Shown here: in pieces, positions 12,821 to 34,533 of the stretch
How positions within the stretch are numbered: position 1 is the first letter of the stretch
How the letters are laid out: each line of letters opens with the position of its first letter
Source: Odobenus rosmarus divergens
Lineage: Eukaryota; Chordata; Mammalia; Carnivora; Odobenidae
Assembly: GCF_000321225.1 (NCBI RefSeq)
Contig: NW_004450477.1
Coordinates: 2,618,581-2,682,580, forward strand
Length of the DNA stretch: 64,000 nucleotides
Reading direction: 5' to 3'
Notes under the pieces: generated by a model
The model's database searches: none
What the model was told of the DNA's origin: nothing
The model's input: the letters and a program-made list of their open reading frames with translations, nothing else
Position numbers and translations under genes: made by a program

Positions 12821-14219
12821 TTGGGTCTTGCTTTTTCACTCATCTTGATAATCTTCCATTTTAACAGGGGCGTTTATTAGACTTTACATTTAACATATTA
12901 ATTAGTATGCTTGGATTTAAATCTTTCATCTTGCTATTTGTTTTCTATTTCATCCATCCTTTCTTTGTTTCATTTTACTTATTTTGGATTGATTGCTTTT
13001 TATGAGTCCATTTTATTTCTTTTGTTTGGTTAGTAGATATAACCACTGTGTTATTTTATTGGTTGTCTTTCATTTCATACTCTACATCTATAATTTGCCA
13101 CAGTCTGCCTCCAAGTAATGTTGCACTATTTCATATATGATTTAAGAACTTCACAGAAGCATACTTTTGTTTCCCCCTACTTTGTGGTAGTGTTGGACAC
13201 TTTACTTCTTCATAGAAATCCGACAAGATCTTGTCAGTTTTCCTTTGAGCAGCCAGTTATCTTTTGAAGAGATTTAAATAAATTTTCCAGCAGAAATTTT
13301 CTTTTGCCGAAAGGATATTCTTTAACATTCCTAGTAATGCACTTCTGCTGATCATGAATTTTTTGGGCTTCTGCCTGTCTGACAGACTTTGTCTCTCCCT
13401 AATTTTCGATTGATTTTTATAGTGGGTAAGAAATTGTTTGTTTTCCTTTGAGTACGATAAAGATGTAGCTCCATTTTTTTAATTTGCATTTTTTTTGATG
13501 GGAGCCTGCTATAATTTTTTTGTTTTTTTGGTGATGGGTTTTTTTCCCTCCCACTGCAATTTTGTTTATTGCTGGTTTTAAACAATGTGATTATTGTCTG
13601 TATAATTTCCTTCATGTTTTCTGTGCTTCGGTTTTACTGAACTTCTTGAATCTGTATGTTTATTGTTTTTATCAAATTTGGAAATTTTTTGGCCATTATC
13701 TTTTTAAGTATTTTTCTTTTCATCCTTTTTGGGGACTTGAGTTACACCTCTTTGGCTGCTTGAAGTTATCAGAGTTTAGTGAGGTTCTTTCTTTTTTTTC
13801 CACTCAAATTCATTTTGTCTCTCAGAGATCAGTGTTTTTTGTTGCCAGATACCTCATATTTTGGAGTGCCATTATTTTCAGGTATTATGTTTGGTTTTTT
13901 AGTTATTTCATACAGAGAGTCAGGCTGGTCCCTGTTACTCCATCATATTGATCAGAAGTGAAAGTCTCTAGACTCTTAATTATAAATTAATAGACAAACG
14001 TATTCTTGTAAAACGTTGAAACACTGTGATGACAGTGTCCATCTCTGATGAGTCACTTAGTCTAATCCCAGTCTTCCTCTTCCCGGAAATTACACCTGCT
14101 TGTAGTATGTGTCTCCTCAGAAATTTTTCCCCATTTATACAGATACATAAAATATACCCATAGAAACAATGTTATTTTAAAAAAATGTGAGGTTTTTTTT
14201 CCGATTTCTTTCTACTTAA

Positions 14220-23377
<9,158 letters not shown>

Positions 23378-23673
23378 TGGGCTTAATAACTACGGGCATG
23401 TCGTCATTGGTGTCTTAAGATATTTATCCTGTAAATAGATGACTTTCTTTATGTTGTAATTTCATCGAGTTTCATTTTGAAGTCCTACAGCAGTAGAACT
23501 TTTTGGGTCACAGACCCTTTGAAATCTGATGAAAGCTGCAGACTCTTTCCTCACAGATGTACATATGCACACACCCTCAGAACCTGGCCCACACTTTCAG
23601 GGATTCAGACTTGCATCCATGTGCCCCAGATTAAGAACCTCTTTGGAAAAAAAAAAAAAAGAACCTCTCTTTG

Positions 23674-23856
23674 TTTTTTTTTTTAAAGATTTTATTTATT
23701 TGTCAGAGAGAGCACAAGCAGAGGGAGCGGCAGGCAGAGGGAGAAGCAGGCTCCCTGCTGAGCAGGGAGTCCGATGTAGGACTCAGTCCCAGGATCCCAG
23801 GATCATGACCTGAGCCGAAGGCAGACGCTTAACCAGCTGAGCCACCCTGGTGTCCT
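23674..23856 (-). mobile_element. Carnivore SINE in the ELP2 3' UTR region
   Basis: T run, GA-rich body, head complement ctgagccaccctggtgtcc. Target duplication gaacctct(c/g)ttt at 23661 and 23857. If the AATAAA at 23987 is used, the SINE is part of the ELP2 mRNA, antisense. Confidence 0.93.
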
Positions 23857-23986
23857 GAACCTCTGTTTATTCTTTCTTTTTGAACGAATTTACCTAATTT
23901 TGTGTTATTTTGGTCCTTTTCTTGTCATATGCCCTTCTTTGGGACATTTCATTATTTATTACCCTCTTCAAAGAGAGGACATAGAA

Positions 23987-23992
23987 AATAAA
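23987..23992 (+). promoter_or_regulatory. Candidate poly(A) signal AATAAA for ELP2
   Basis: Exact hexamer about 610 bases after the ELP2 stop, followed by T-rich sequence (24018-24038) that could act as the downstream element. No other exact AATAAA was seen between the stop and this point. Confidence 0.5.
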
Positions 23993-24039
23993 AAGAGAGA
24001 AAACCCAGATTACTCAATTTTTATTTTAACAGTTTTTTA

Positions 24040-24045
24040 AATAAA
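24040..24045 (+). promoter_or_regulatory. Second candidate poly(A) signal AATAAA for ELP2
   Basis: Exact hexamer 53 bases after the first, followed by a GT-rich stretch (tttgtgtggtcttg, from 24056) that suits a downstream cleavage element. Either site, or both, may be used. Confidence 0.5.
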
Positions 24046-24639
24046 CAGACAACACTTTGTGTGGTCTTGCCCTTTCTTCCAGTACACACCCACCATTCTA
24101 GGAATTTGGCAGGCAGTTGTGAATTTGAACTGCAGTTAGTTCTTTCTTGTATTCTTTAAAAGTACGTAGATTCTTCTTTTACAGTTTGACTGAAAGTAGA
24201 CTATCCTGACATTTACCCTGATGGATGTAGGGGCTGAAAAGGAGAGTTGTGTCTGAATCATGAGTTGATATGAAGTCACATACATGAGTTATGAGAGAAA
24301 GGATGCCCCTGAAGGTGAGTGTGTAGTGGGAGCAGAGGGAAGAAGATGCTAGAAGCAGAATATTGTCTGCAGAAGTTTGGGACATGGGCCACGAGAGTCA
24401 GGAGCTTTGGGAGTTGGGTGGAGGGAGGTTAAGCTCAGGGGAAAACTGGCATGAGAGTGGAAGCTTTCCCTGACCCAGAGTCATCTGAGAAATTGGCAAT
24501 GGAATGAATACTGTGTGTAATAAATATGCTGAAAGGCGGGGGAGGTGAGGATTTTCTTGGTTGGAGTTTGCCATGACCTAATATGACATTTTGCTTCCAA
24601 AGGAGTTGTGATATTTTGTCTAAATCGAAATTTCTAGAC

Positions 24640-24965
24640 TAGCACTATCCAGTATTTCTAGAAATATAGAAATATAATTTGAGCTACATAAGTAATTTAA
24701 AATTTTCTGGTAGCTACATAATAAAAACAAACAGATGAGATTTATTTTAGTGACATCTTTTAACCCAGTATATCCAAAATAGTATCGTTTCACATATACA
24801 ACATAAAAGATAGTTGAGGTATTATTTTTTTTGTATAAAGTCCTTGTACCATAAGAAATGTATTTTATACTTAAAGCCCATCTCATTTTGGACTAGCCAC
24901 ATCTCAGGTGCTCAGTAGCCACATGTCACTAGTGGCCATCCGTATTTGGACTCTGCAGTTCTCAA
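24640..24965. mobile_element. Possible hAT (MER5/Charlie-like) non-autonomous DNA transposon
   Basis: tagcactatccag at one end and tatttggactctgcag at the other, with gccacatgtcactagtggcc inside, recall hAT-type MER elements. Identification from memory only. Confidence 0.4.
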
Positions 24966-26198
24966 CTACTGAGTCTGTATAAACTTGTCTTACGCCCTCA
25001 GGCACATGTGTGCACGCATACACTAAAGCAGTGAGAATTGAGTACTCAACCTCAGAAACCAGGACGCCCTGAAGTATGGTCTCCTCGCTTTTCAGCTAAA
25101 GGATCTGAGTCTCCACCCCCATTGGCACACAGGGATTTGTTTGGATCCCATGCATGGGGGATTCCAGAGCAGATTCACTGAACTAACTTGGTGTTATAGA
25201 ACATTTTCGTGCACAGAACTCAACCCCCTAAGGTTCCCTGAAAATAGGCCTAGTCTCAGAGAGACTAAATTCATAGTTATTGTTTTTTCAGTTGGGTTTG
25301 TATCAGACAGTTTTCATAAGTTGTCCTGAAGCATCTTCCTCGGTAACCACCTGAGTATTCGGTTCGGTAAGCGTTCAGAGGACTTGCTGTACAGTGAGGC
25401 AGTCTGCATTGTAATTCATGCACATACACTACTTTTACACGCCTCTTAATCTACTAAAGGAGTACCCTTTGAGCCATATCGTACTATGAACCACATTGTT
25501 CATCATATCTAGAGCAGAAAGGACCTCTTAGAACTTTGCTCCAGAGGAGTGGAGGAGTATTTGAGGCCTTGCCCTGCCCTGCCCCCTTCCCCGACCTGTC
25601 ACTTCTCTGCCTGATTCACAGCATCGGAGCCCAGATTGATGCCGAGCGCCGGCCTAAGCATTTGCTGTCTTCTGACGTGTACAAGCTTCCTAGACGTGGG
25701 GAGAGGTAATTGGATTGTTGGGAGCACATTTACTGTACGGGGTACAGCACGGAGCCAGATCACTTCCCAGTAGCCTCAGGGGAAGCAGAGTTCGTTATGG
25801 GGGACTGTGGGAATTGGAGGCCAACTGCAAATTCAGGAATAAAGTGAAAGGGTGGACTCATTCTCTCTTTTAAATGAGAAGTTCCGGCCACCACAGAAAA
25901 TCCTGGGTGGTTTAAGGAATGCCAGGCCTTCTGTGAACTACTTTTGTACAAACCCCTGTGTGTTTCTCAAGGCCCCTGGGGGTGTGGGGGGTTGGAACCT
26001 GGACTTGAGGAATCCGAAGCATGTTTGACCCTGGCTCACGCTAGCAGGAAGCGTGGAGAAGCGTTTCCCCTCATCCCGACGTGGAGATAATACTAGTGCA
26101 TCAGCCTGACTGCCGTTCAGCTGTGTGTGAGGGAAGACGCCAGATGTTCTTTCTGGCTTGCTCAAGGTAGAAGTTTTCTCTCAAAAGGAATTGAGGTA

Positions 26199-26380
26199 GG
26201 GGTGCCTGGGTGGCCCAGTCAGTTAAGTGTCCGACTTTTGGTTTCCACTCAGGTCATGGTCTCAGGGTTGTGAGATCAAGCCCCATGTTGGGCTCCATGC
26301 TGGGCGTGGAGCCTGCTTAAGATTCTTCCCGTCCCTCTGCCCCTCCTTGCTCTCTCGCTCGCTTTCTCTCAAAAAAAAAG
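26199..26380 (+). mobile_element. Older carnivore SINE
   Basis: Head ggggtgcctgggtggcccag, body with gagcctgcttaagattcttc (an older type), short poly(A). Flanks ttgaggtag and atcaaggta resemble a decayed duplication. Confidence 0.9.
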
Positions 26381-28417
26381 AAGAAATCAAGGTAAGCAGA
26401 CCAGGACGGGCAGGGAGACTTCTCAACATGAACAGGGACCTAGGCTCCTTTTCTTTGTTGTCTGCAGTCCTCAGTGTGTGGCTTCCTCACCATCCGGGAT
26501 GGCTGCTTGGCCTCCTGCCATGATCTTTGCATTCCAACCAACAGAAAGGAAAGGCTTGTCCCTAGCTTTAAGGAAACTTGGAAGTCCACACGGTTCTGTT
26601 TAATCTCTGTGGCCAGAATTTAGTCTTGTGGCCATACTGCAAGAGAAACTAGGAAATAAAATTTTTATTGTAGGGGCCACATGTTCAGCTGGGAATTGAG
26701 GTGCTTTATTCTGGAAGAAAGAACAGTCTTATTTTGTAAAAAGCAACTACCTTGTAGGGTTGTTTTGAGGACTAAATGAGCTAGCACATGGAAAATGCTA
26801 GTTCAGGGTCTGGATATATATAATAAGATACCAACTGGTAGGGTTAAATAAAGCTCACCTCCATAGAGCCTTTATTAATCCCCTTGTTTCAAGTATATTT
26901 TCCTTTCTCTAAATTCCACAGTATTACCATTTTTAATTGCATTTCTCATTCCCTGTCTTTTATTTACATCTATCTTACGTTATGTCAGTTAGATTCTTTC
27001 TGTGCTAAGAAAGTTTGCCTCAAAATGATACAGGGAATACTAGCTCACATAACTGAAAACAATCCAGTGGTAGGACAGAATTCAAGTAAGGTTTCATCAA
27101 GGCACTGTGACCCTTTCTCTACTCTCAGCTGACCTCTCCAGGGGTCAGCTTTCTTCCAAGGCTGCCCTCCCCCATGGATGAAAGCAGCTGTTGAAGTTAC
27201 AGATTTCCTTGCTCATATCAAAGGGAATAAATTAAACTTTGAGTCCCTAGCTTTACTCTGACCCAAACATCCTGAACTAATCACAATGGGCGGTGGGGGG
27301 AGGGACCCACACACTGAGTGGCTTAGGTCTGCCCATCTGATGTGGCAAGAGCCATGGATTACTCTGGAGTTAGAGTCAGGGTTGTCCCATTAGGACCACA
27401 TGGCTGCTCTATGTGGGGTGGTTTTCCAAAGCAAAGTCAGAGGGGCAGTGGGTGCTGGGTAGGCAAGCAACGAACTCCTACTATACCAAGTCTACTAAAG
27501 CCTAAACATGGGGCATCAGATTCGTTTTGTAGCTCTCCACAGCATCTAGCACAGCGTGTGTGTCTAGCGGTGTATTGTCAAATATTTGCTGCATTTAGGA
27601 TGAGTAAATTTGACAACACAGATGGCTGGCTGGTGGAGGAAGGATTCAATGTAATCCACTAGTCAGTAAATAGAATAACTGGTGTCAGATCCTCTCCCTG
27701 TCTTGGTGGCATAAAGGGGTGGGGGCCAAAGAGCAGGAGGGAAGGTGTCAATGCAGAAGGGACCAAGGGGGGGGGGCAGCTTGCCCAGTGGACCTGCCCC
27801 TGAATGAACACAAGGAGAAGCTGAGACCCCAGGAAAATAGCCTCAGGAAAGTAACCCCTCTGGGTCCACCCACCCTGTCACTCCTGTGGTCTGCCTAGTA
27901 CTGGTTGGTGGGGTTTTGTTGTTTTGAACATTATGGGTTTAGATATAATGGAGCCTTGTTCATGATTCCAAACTGCCCTTTTAGCGTCTATTCACAGAAA
28001 AGCTTTCCTGTCCCTGTAGGGGAGGGAGCTTCCTGTGGTTTCGGATCTCCTTTCCACTACTTTCAAGTTGTTTCTCCCAAAACTTCTACTCTGGCAGGCT
28101 CTGGAGAGAAACCTGCTCCGTTGCTGTCTCTCTCCTGCTCTGCAGACTCTCTTCTCATTTCTCAGGTTTCAGAGTATGTCGGTTAGCAGGTTCTCATTGT
28201 TACAGAAGGATGCTTTTCACTCTAGCAGGAAATAATAAATGCATCATCCAAACCAAATTTAGCCTCTGAAACACCCACTCTTCATCCCAACTACTTGGCA
28301 GGAAATTTGATCCATAGTAATTTCAGTCCCCAGATACCTCCAGGATCAAGAGGCCTCGGGGGTTAGCCAGTAGGAAAACCTCTACCCTTCGTCACTGTTT
28401 AAGACTTGACCATTATA

Positions 28418-28600
28418 GGGGCGCCTGGGTGGCTCAGTCATTAAGCGTCTGCCTTCAGCTCAGGTCATGATCCAAGAGTCCTGGGATTGAGCCCCATGTT
28501 GGGCTCCCTGCTCAGCGGGAAGCCTGCCTCTCCCTCTGCTGCTCCCCTTGCTCGTTCTCCCTCTCTCTGTCTCTCTAATAAATAAAACCTAAAACAAAAG
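28418..28600 (+). mobile_element. Carnivore SINE
   Basis: Head ggcgcctgggtggctcag, CT-rich body, aataaataaaacc tail. Perfect target duplication ttgaccattata at 28406-28417 and 28601-28612. Confidence 0.95.
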
Positions 28601-30784
28601 TTGACCATTATAATGGAGCTTCCATCCCCACCAAGATAACAAAACTGTCTCACTAAGGTCACCGCACCACCACCTAGCCAGCACATTCACTGATCGGATT
28701 GGCCCTTGTCCTCACCGGCCTGTCAGCCTTAGTACCCCAAGGTGTTCTCCTCTGGCTGGCCTCCCACCTCTCTGCCTGTACCTTCTCACCAGTCAGTGGC
28801 ATGGAGGCAGCCACCGCTTAAATGTTGCTCTGCCTGGGGCTCTGCCTCTCCCTGAACACTTCAGAGCCTAGGGAGTGACCTTTCCACAAGCCTCTCCCAT
28901 GAGTTGTGTCTCCAACCCCTGACACTGTCCTTCCTGAGCCCTGAGCCCCAGTCTCCACTTAGATGTCCTCCACTGTCTGCTTTTGTCCGAGCCCCCTCCT
29001 CCCTGCATCCACCAAGGCACCCGCTCCCGACAATGCCGAGTCACCCAAGCCAGTCCGCCCTCAGTCCCCAAGTGAATTCCATCACTTCTGTACCATCTGG
29101 GTACTCCTTGCCAGGACTTCTGGCCAGCCTCCCTGCACGCCTCTCCTCAGTGTTGCTGGGATGTCAGGCCCACCTTTGACACAGCCACTCTCCTATAGGG
29201 ATTCCCTGGCATCTTCCTGTCCCTCCTGGCTGCAGAGTTGGGCCCCCTCTTGTCACTCCCTGTCCCCACCCCTTAGTCCCGCACAACCACAGCCGGTGCT
29301 CCAGCCTCACTGAAGGTCGTGCTTCTGCAATTTTCTCATTTGCGCATGGAATGCTGCCCTCCCTCCCTCAGCTCTTCAGGACTTCTAGAGTCCCGGGTTG
29401 GGGAGGCTTTCTCCCTTATAACCTCAACCTCTGGGAAGCTCCCATCTCCAGCACTGTGCAGGGTGGAGGGGATGATCTAGCTGTGGACTGAGCTCCTTCA
29501 CTGGGGGCCTCTCAGGCACACAGGCTGTCTTACTGCCTGCTGGCTTCCCAGGCCTGAGCATGTTGCTCGCAGGGAGCAGCTCACCAGTGAACACTGGGGG
29601 ATGCCCCTGCCAGCACCCACTTTCCTCTTCAGTGACTCAAGTCTGGAGGTCGCAGGAGGTTGTAGCTGGTCTCCCTACCCCCAGTTCTCAGCACCCCATC
29701 CAGCTGGGTCGTGGCCATTAGAGCTACCTAAATCACCTCTTGGAAGCACTTTTGTGCTCAAAAATTTTCAGAATGAAATTCCAGTCCCTTAGCCTGACTT
29801 ACAACCTTCCAAAATCTACACCCAAATCAACATTGCCTTCTTCAACCACTGCAGACTACAATTCTGACAGGTACCCATCGAACTTTTGCTGAATGACTGA
29901 AGAATACGTGAATGAATGCCTTCTGTATAGTGGAGATATTTTGCAAATGGAGTCCATTGCCAGAGGACCCTGGAGGTAGGGTCCTATAGAAGTCTGTTAA
30001 TATGGGAGCAAGGGGTTTGGGGGAGATCTCATCCAAGCTCAGTAAGCTGGACCCAGGGACAAAGCCTCACCCAGGGGGAGAGATTTTAAGTGCAAGATCA
30101 GGGCTGTCTCTCATGTCTGCTCAATCTGGCCTGTAGGCACATATTTTTCATGGTTCCAAGGTGAGAGAGGGCTGTAAGTAGGAGCTGAAGAGCTCTTTCC
30201 CTACGAAGCTCTAAACGTTGGGTGCAGAAGCTAGCTTCTTGGGACCTCCGCATGGACTGGCTCAGGCTCCTCCAAGGCCCCAGGCTCGGCCGCTGGGCCG
30301 GGTCAGACAAGGCAGTGGCAGGCCCACAGCACAGGTCCCAGGAGCTCACTGGGTGATGAACCCGTGTAAGACATTTCACTGATGGAGACAGGAGGTTCTG
30401 CATTAGGCAGGGTAAGAGTGTGCAGTCTGATTTCTGACAGTCTTTCTGGCAGGAGAGGCCTGGGGGATGTTGGCAAAATAAACCTGAGGGTGCCAACCTC
30501 TGGGCGTCCTCTACTACTCTCTCTCCCTTCATAGGTTCATTGCTATGGCCCAGGTCAAAGGCTTGCTCCTTCGGGGTGCCTTCCCTGAACTCCCTAGTTG
30601 GAAGTAGCCCTGCTCCTCTCCCCTGCAATTCTACGCCTGCATCCTGGAGCAGTGGTGGAGCACTTGGGCCACATGGTCTTGTGGCTGGATGTTCATTTCC
30701 CTACATGGCTCCATAAGCATAATCCTTCTTCCCATCCTCCTGAACATGCGGTGCCCTGGGCAGAGCCAGGAACTTAAAGATATA

Positions 30785-30971
30785 TATATTTTTAAGATTT
30801 ATTTATTTGACAGAGAGAGAGAGAGCACAAGCAGGGGAAGCAGCAGAGGGAGAGGGAGAAGCAGGCTCTCTGCTGAGCAGGGAGCCCGATGCGGGGCTTG
30901 ATCCCAAGACCCCGGGATCATGACCTGAGCCGAAGGCAGACGCTTAACCGACTGAGCCATCCAGGCACCCC
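30785..30971 (-). mobile_element. Carnivore SINE
   Basis: tttttaagatttatttatttg, GA-rich body, head complement gagccatccaggcaccc. Short duplication aaagatat at 30776-30783 and 30972-30979. Confidence 0.93.
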
Positions 30972-31035
30972 AAAGATATTTCTTGACTGAATGGTAGTTC
31001 AGTGATTTTTAATGATCTTCAAGAGTTCTGCACTG

Positions 31036-32200
31036 TACATAAAAGGATACAATTAAAGTGAAAAGGCCATCTTTAGAATGGAAGAAAATATTGCTAATTA
31101 TTACCTGATAAGGGTAATATTCAGAATAGATAAAGAACTCCTACAACTCAGCAATTAAAAACAAAAAACCAAAAAGCAACTGAATTGAAAAAATGGGCAA
31201 AGGACCTGAATAGACATTTCTCCAAAGAAGACATACAAATGTCCAAAAAGCACAGGAAAAGATGCTCAATGTCACTAATCATCAGGGGAGTGCACATTAA
31301 AACCACCATGAGATGTCACTTCACACGCAGTGGAATGACTACTATAAAAAAACCCAGAAACACCAAAATAAGTATTGGTGAGAATGAGAAGAAATTGGAA
31401 CCCTTGTGCTCTGTTGGAATGAAAAATCGTGTAGCTGCTAATGGAAAGCGGTATGGCAGTTCCTTGAAAATTAAAAATAGAACCACCCCATGATCCAGCA
31501 TTCCCACTTCTTGTTATATATCCAAAAGAACTGAAAGTAGAGTCTCAAAAGAGGTATTTGTACACCCATGTTCATAGCAGCACTGTTCACAATAGCCAAG
31601 TGTCCATCAGTGGATGAATGGATACATAAAATATGGTGTATATATATACACAATGGAATATTCCATCTTAAAAAGGGAGGAAATTCTGACATGTACAACA
31701 TGGGTGAATCTTGAGGACATGCTAATGAAATAAGCCAGTCACAAAAAGACAAATACTGTATGATTCCACGAATATAGCCAGATTTATAGAGACAGAAAAT
31801 AGAATGGTAGTTGCCGGGTGGGGTGGGTGGGGAGTTGTTTTGTGGACAAAAACAGTTTCAGTTTTGCAAGGCAGGAAGTTCCAGTTTTGCAAGAGGGGAA
31901 GAGTTCTGGAGATTGGTTGCACACAATGTACCTAACACTACTGAACTGTACACTTAAAAACGGCTAAGTCGGGGGTGCCTGGGTGGCTCCGATGGTTAAG
32001 TGTCTGCCTTCGGCTCAGGTCATGATCCCAGGCTTCTGGGATCGAGCCCCATGTCAGGCTCCCAGCTGGGTGGGGAGTCTGCTTCTCCCTCTCCCTCTGC
32101 CTCTCTCTCTCTGATAAATAAAATCTTAAAAAAATGGCTAAATCAGCAAATTTTATGTATATTTTACCACGATTAAAAATAAAAAATTAAAAAAAAAAAG
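31036..32200 (+). mobile_element. 5'-truncated old L1, interrupted by a SINE
   Basis: ORF2 end (caaatgtccaaaaagcacag, W-A-K-D-L-N-R-H-F-S in frame at 31191) and 3' UTR, closing in poly(A). Target duplication tctgcactg at 31027-31035 and 32202-32210. A SINE splits it at 31973. Confidence 0.88.
31973..32131 (+). mobile_element. Carnivore SINE inside the L1 3' UTR
   Basis: ggggtgcctgggtggctc head, tgataaataaaatctt tail. The L1 sequence aaaaacggctaagtc / aaaaatggctaaatc is duplicated on both sides. Confidence 0.93.
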
Positions 32201-34219
32201 ATCTGCACTGAGTTGGCCCATTCAGATAATTCACTGGACAAGCTTGTCCCAAAGCAGCACCCTGGTGGAGCTGGGATTTGTTACTTGGCCACAGAACATC
32301 TTGAGGAGAGGTAGGTGCTCCATACATTCCTAGGGAAATAAGGAAGGCTCTCACTCCTCAGCGTGTAGTTCAAAGACCTGAGTAACAGCATCACCCAGGC
32401 TCGATGGAAACACAGAACCTCAGGCCCCAACCCAAACTTAAAGAATTGGAATCTGTATTTTAATAGGCTTCCAGGCGATTCCTGCAAGTTAATGCCTGAA
32501 AAGCCTCACCTGGAGGAGATTATCCCCGGGAAGAAGAGTACTGAAGGAGGGGTGAGTGGCATACACACTGGACAGTCTCTGAGGACCAACTCTCAGCCCT
32601 CTCCCAACTTAGACATGGGGAAACTGAGGCCCTGAGGACCACAGAGGCTTGTACCAGAGAGGCTGCTGGACACATTTAACTGGTTGGGCTCTGGAAGTTG
32701 ATTTCACAGAAGCTGACTTGTCCACCTAGCTGTGTGCTCTTGAGGGAGTTACTCTACGTCTCTGACTTAGCTTCTCTGCCTGTGAGAGCCACCCCATAGA
32801 TCTGCTTATTTAACTGTGGAAGAATGAGTACAGGTAACGGTGAACAGGTGCCCAGGGCATACCTGCTCAGTGATGCCAAAGAGCAAATTCAGGCATTAAT
32901 TCACGAATACATTCATTCCTTACAGAACAAGTATGAACGCTTGTCCAGTAAGGACCTGGAGATCTGGCAGTGAGGAGGATGAGCCGGACCTGTCTGCAGG
33001 CAGAGACCACCTGAGCATGGGGGCACCCAGGGAACTGGCTCTTACAGCTGCAGCCCCAGGATGGGGAACCTCTGGCCAGAGCCGTTATAGACACCCCCCT
33101 GTGCCCCACCCCACTGCAATCTGGTATTGGGGGGCTGGGCCAGGAGGGGCAACACTGCCTGGCCCTCTGGTGGCTCTCAAGCTGGGCCAAGCTGCAGCCC
33201 TCGGGATGCTTTTTATACAGGCAGAGTCTGGACCCAGGGATCTGCCTGGACATCATCACGCATCCCAAGGACCTGAGGCACCTGCACTGGGCTACGGCGG
33301 GCTTGGCTGCGGTGCAGGGGGTGAGCTTGTGGGACGGGCGCCCTTCCCACCTCCTCCCACCACGGTATGCTTCGAAAGCCAGTGGTCCAGCCCCCCTTGG
33401 GTCGGTCGCCCCACTGGGCCCACATCTGAGGCACTTCACCTGGCTCCCGGCACTTTGTCCCCCTCCACAGCAGGTTCTACACTAAGCCCCCTGAACTTGG
33501 TTCCACACCAGGCACCTCGCCTGGGCCTCCATTACCTGGTCATCTTTAACTCCATCCTCCGAAGCGGGCTCCGACCCTGGGATCGCAGCTGAGTTCTCCC
33601 TGCCTCGTACCCCGCGTTGTGCACCTGCCCACTCGCTCCCGCACCCGGTCCGCACTTCCGACACCCGGCCTTGGCCTGCCGCTCAGTACTGAGGCACTGG
33701 TGCCCCGGGACACAGCCGCTCTGACTCCGGCACCCAGGTTGCAGGCCCAAGGCGCAGGAGTCGCGTCCGAGCTACCGTTTCGACGGTGCGCAGCCACGGA
33801 GACCGTTTTAACCAACCTCATGGATCCCCAGTCTTTTTCCTCTTCCACACTTTGCTCAGCCGCATTTTCAGACACGCCGAGCACACACCCCAGTGGGGAG
33901 CAGCAAGAAGTCTCCCGGCCAACGCCACGCCCACAAGGGTCCCGCCGCCGAGAGTGAGGGTCCCGGGTGCTGTGCGGGGCTGGGGACAGGGAGAGCCGGG
34001 CCGGGAGGATCGCCAGGTTTCAGGATACCTCGCAGGAAAAAGCAGGGCGTTACTTCTGCCACCAGCCTCTTCGTGGGACCATGGATAAACGAGAGCTTCG
34101 TGTTCCACGGGTCTTTGGCGGCATCTCAGTGGGCTCCACTGGGAAGTTTAAAGAGATCACGAAAACGGGCATTTCCTCGCCCCGCCCCCAGGAAAAGGGC
34201 CGCAAAGAAGTGAAACTCC

Positions 34220-34229
34220 GTGAGTCAGC
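34220..34229 (+). promoter_or_regulatory. AP-1 / CNC-small Maf type site gtgagtcagc
   Basis: Contains the AP-1 core TGAGTCA and the 3' GC flank that fits the CNC-sMaf element RTGA(G/C)NNNGC. It lies 163 bases before the MOCOS ATG inside the CpG island. Binding by AP-1, NRF2 or BACH factors is inference; a ten-base match alone is weak evidence. Confidence 0.4.
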
Positions 34230-34391
34230 GCGGCTGGCAAGCGGGGCCGCCCGGAGAGGCGCCGCCCTCGGCCGCGGACCAGGTGCCCTTGGAGGACAGG
34301 GAGGTGCGGCGGGGGCGGAGTCGCCGCCAGCCGGCCTCGGCATTTCCCCCCGGCCCGGCGGCCTGGACGGCGCGGCGGGCGGCCCTGGGTC

Positions 34392-34533
34392 ATGGCCGGC
34401 GAGGCGGCGCCCCGGGGTGCGGAGCTGCTGGCCTTCGCGCGGTTCCGGGAGTCGAGCAAGCAGCCGCTAGCCTATGGCTATGGCCCGCGCAGCCTGCGGG
34501 AGCTGCGCCAGCGGGAATTCAGCCGCCTGGCAG
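34392..34533 (+). CDS. MOCOS: MOCOS exon 1 (coding part)
   Basis: Starts with M-A-G-E-A-A in a GC-rich setting and ends L-A plus one base of a Gly codon; donor gtgagg starts at 34534. Forty-seven full codons, as in my recollection of the human N terminus, with L-A-Y-G-Y-G-P at 26-32 and R-E-F-S-R-L-A at 41-47. The N-terminal 25 residues look poorly conserved, as expected for this family. Confidence 0.95.

Larger units (their letters stand above)
1379..13965 (-). mobile_element. Old L1 LINE, antisense, nearly full length but heavily interrupted
   Basis: The 3' UTR and ORF2 end read on the minus strand from 1379 to 2150, then resume at 8349 and run to about 13965. The insertions in between account for some 7 kb, leaving roughly 5.3 kb of L1. 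Minus-strand open pieces (for example 9699-10154) carry decayed ORF2-like protein. Boundaries are approximate. Confidence 0.8.
23378..24045 (+). other. ELP2: Probable ELP2 3' UTR
   Basis: This sequence continues the terminal exon after the stop. It contains a minus-strand SINE (23674-23856) and two canonical AATAAA hexamers (23987-23992 and 24040-24045). Which poly(A) site is used cannot be decided from sequence. A shorter UTR ending before the SINE, using a variant signal, is also possible. Confidence 0.6.
24046..33589. other. Intergenic region between ELP2 and MOCOS
   Basis: About 9.5 kb. It contains a possible hAT fragment (24640-24965), SINEs at 26199, 28418, 30785 and 31973, and a truncated L1 (31036-32200). 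C-rich sequence at 28740-29330 and the rest (24966-26198, 26381-28417, 29331-30784, 32201-33589) look unique. No convincing gene was found on either strand. Confidence 0.65.

Noticed and set aside
30098..30628. Minus-strand open frame of 176 codons between the genes
   Set aside because: No recognisable domain, no promoter-like sequence, no splice partners, and an amino-acid mix typical of random GC-moderate DNA.
33546..34470. Overlapping frames on both strands around the MOCOS start
   Set aside because: CpG-island DNA has few stop codons; the true exon 1 frame is fixed by its motifs and downstream splicing.
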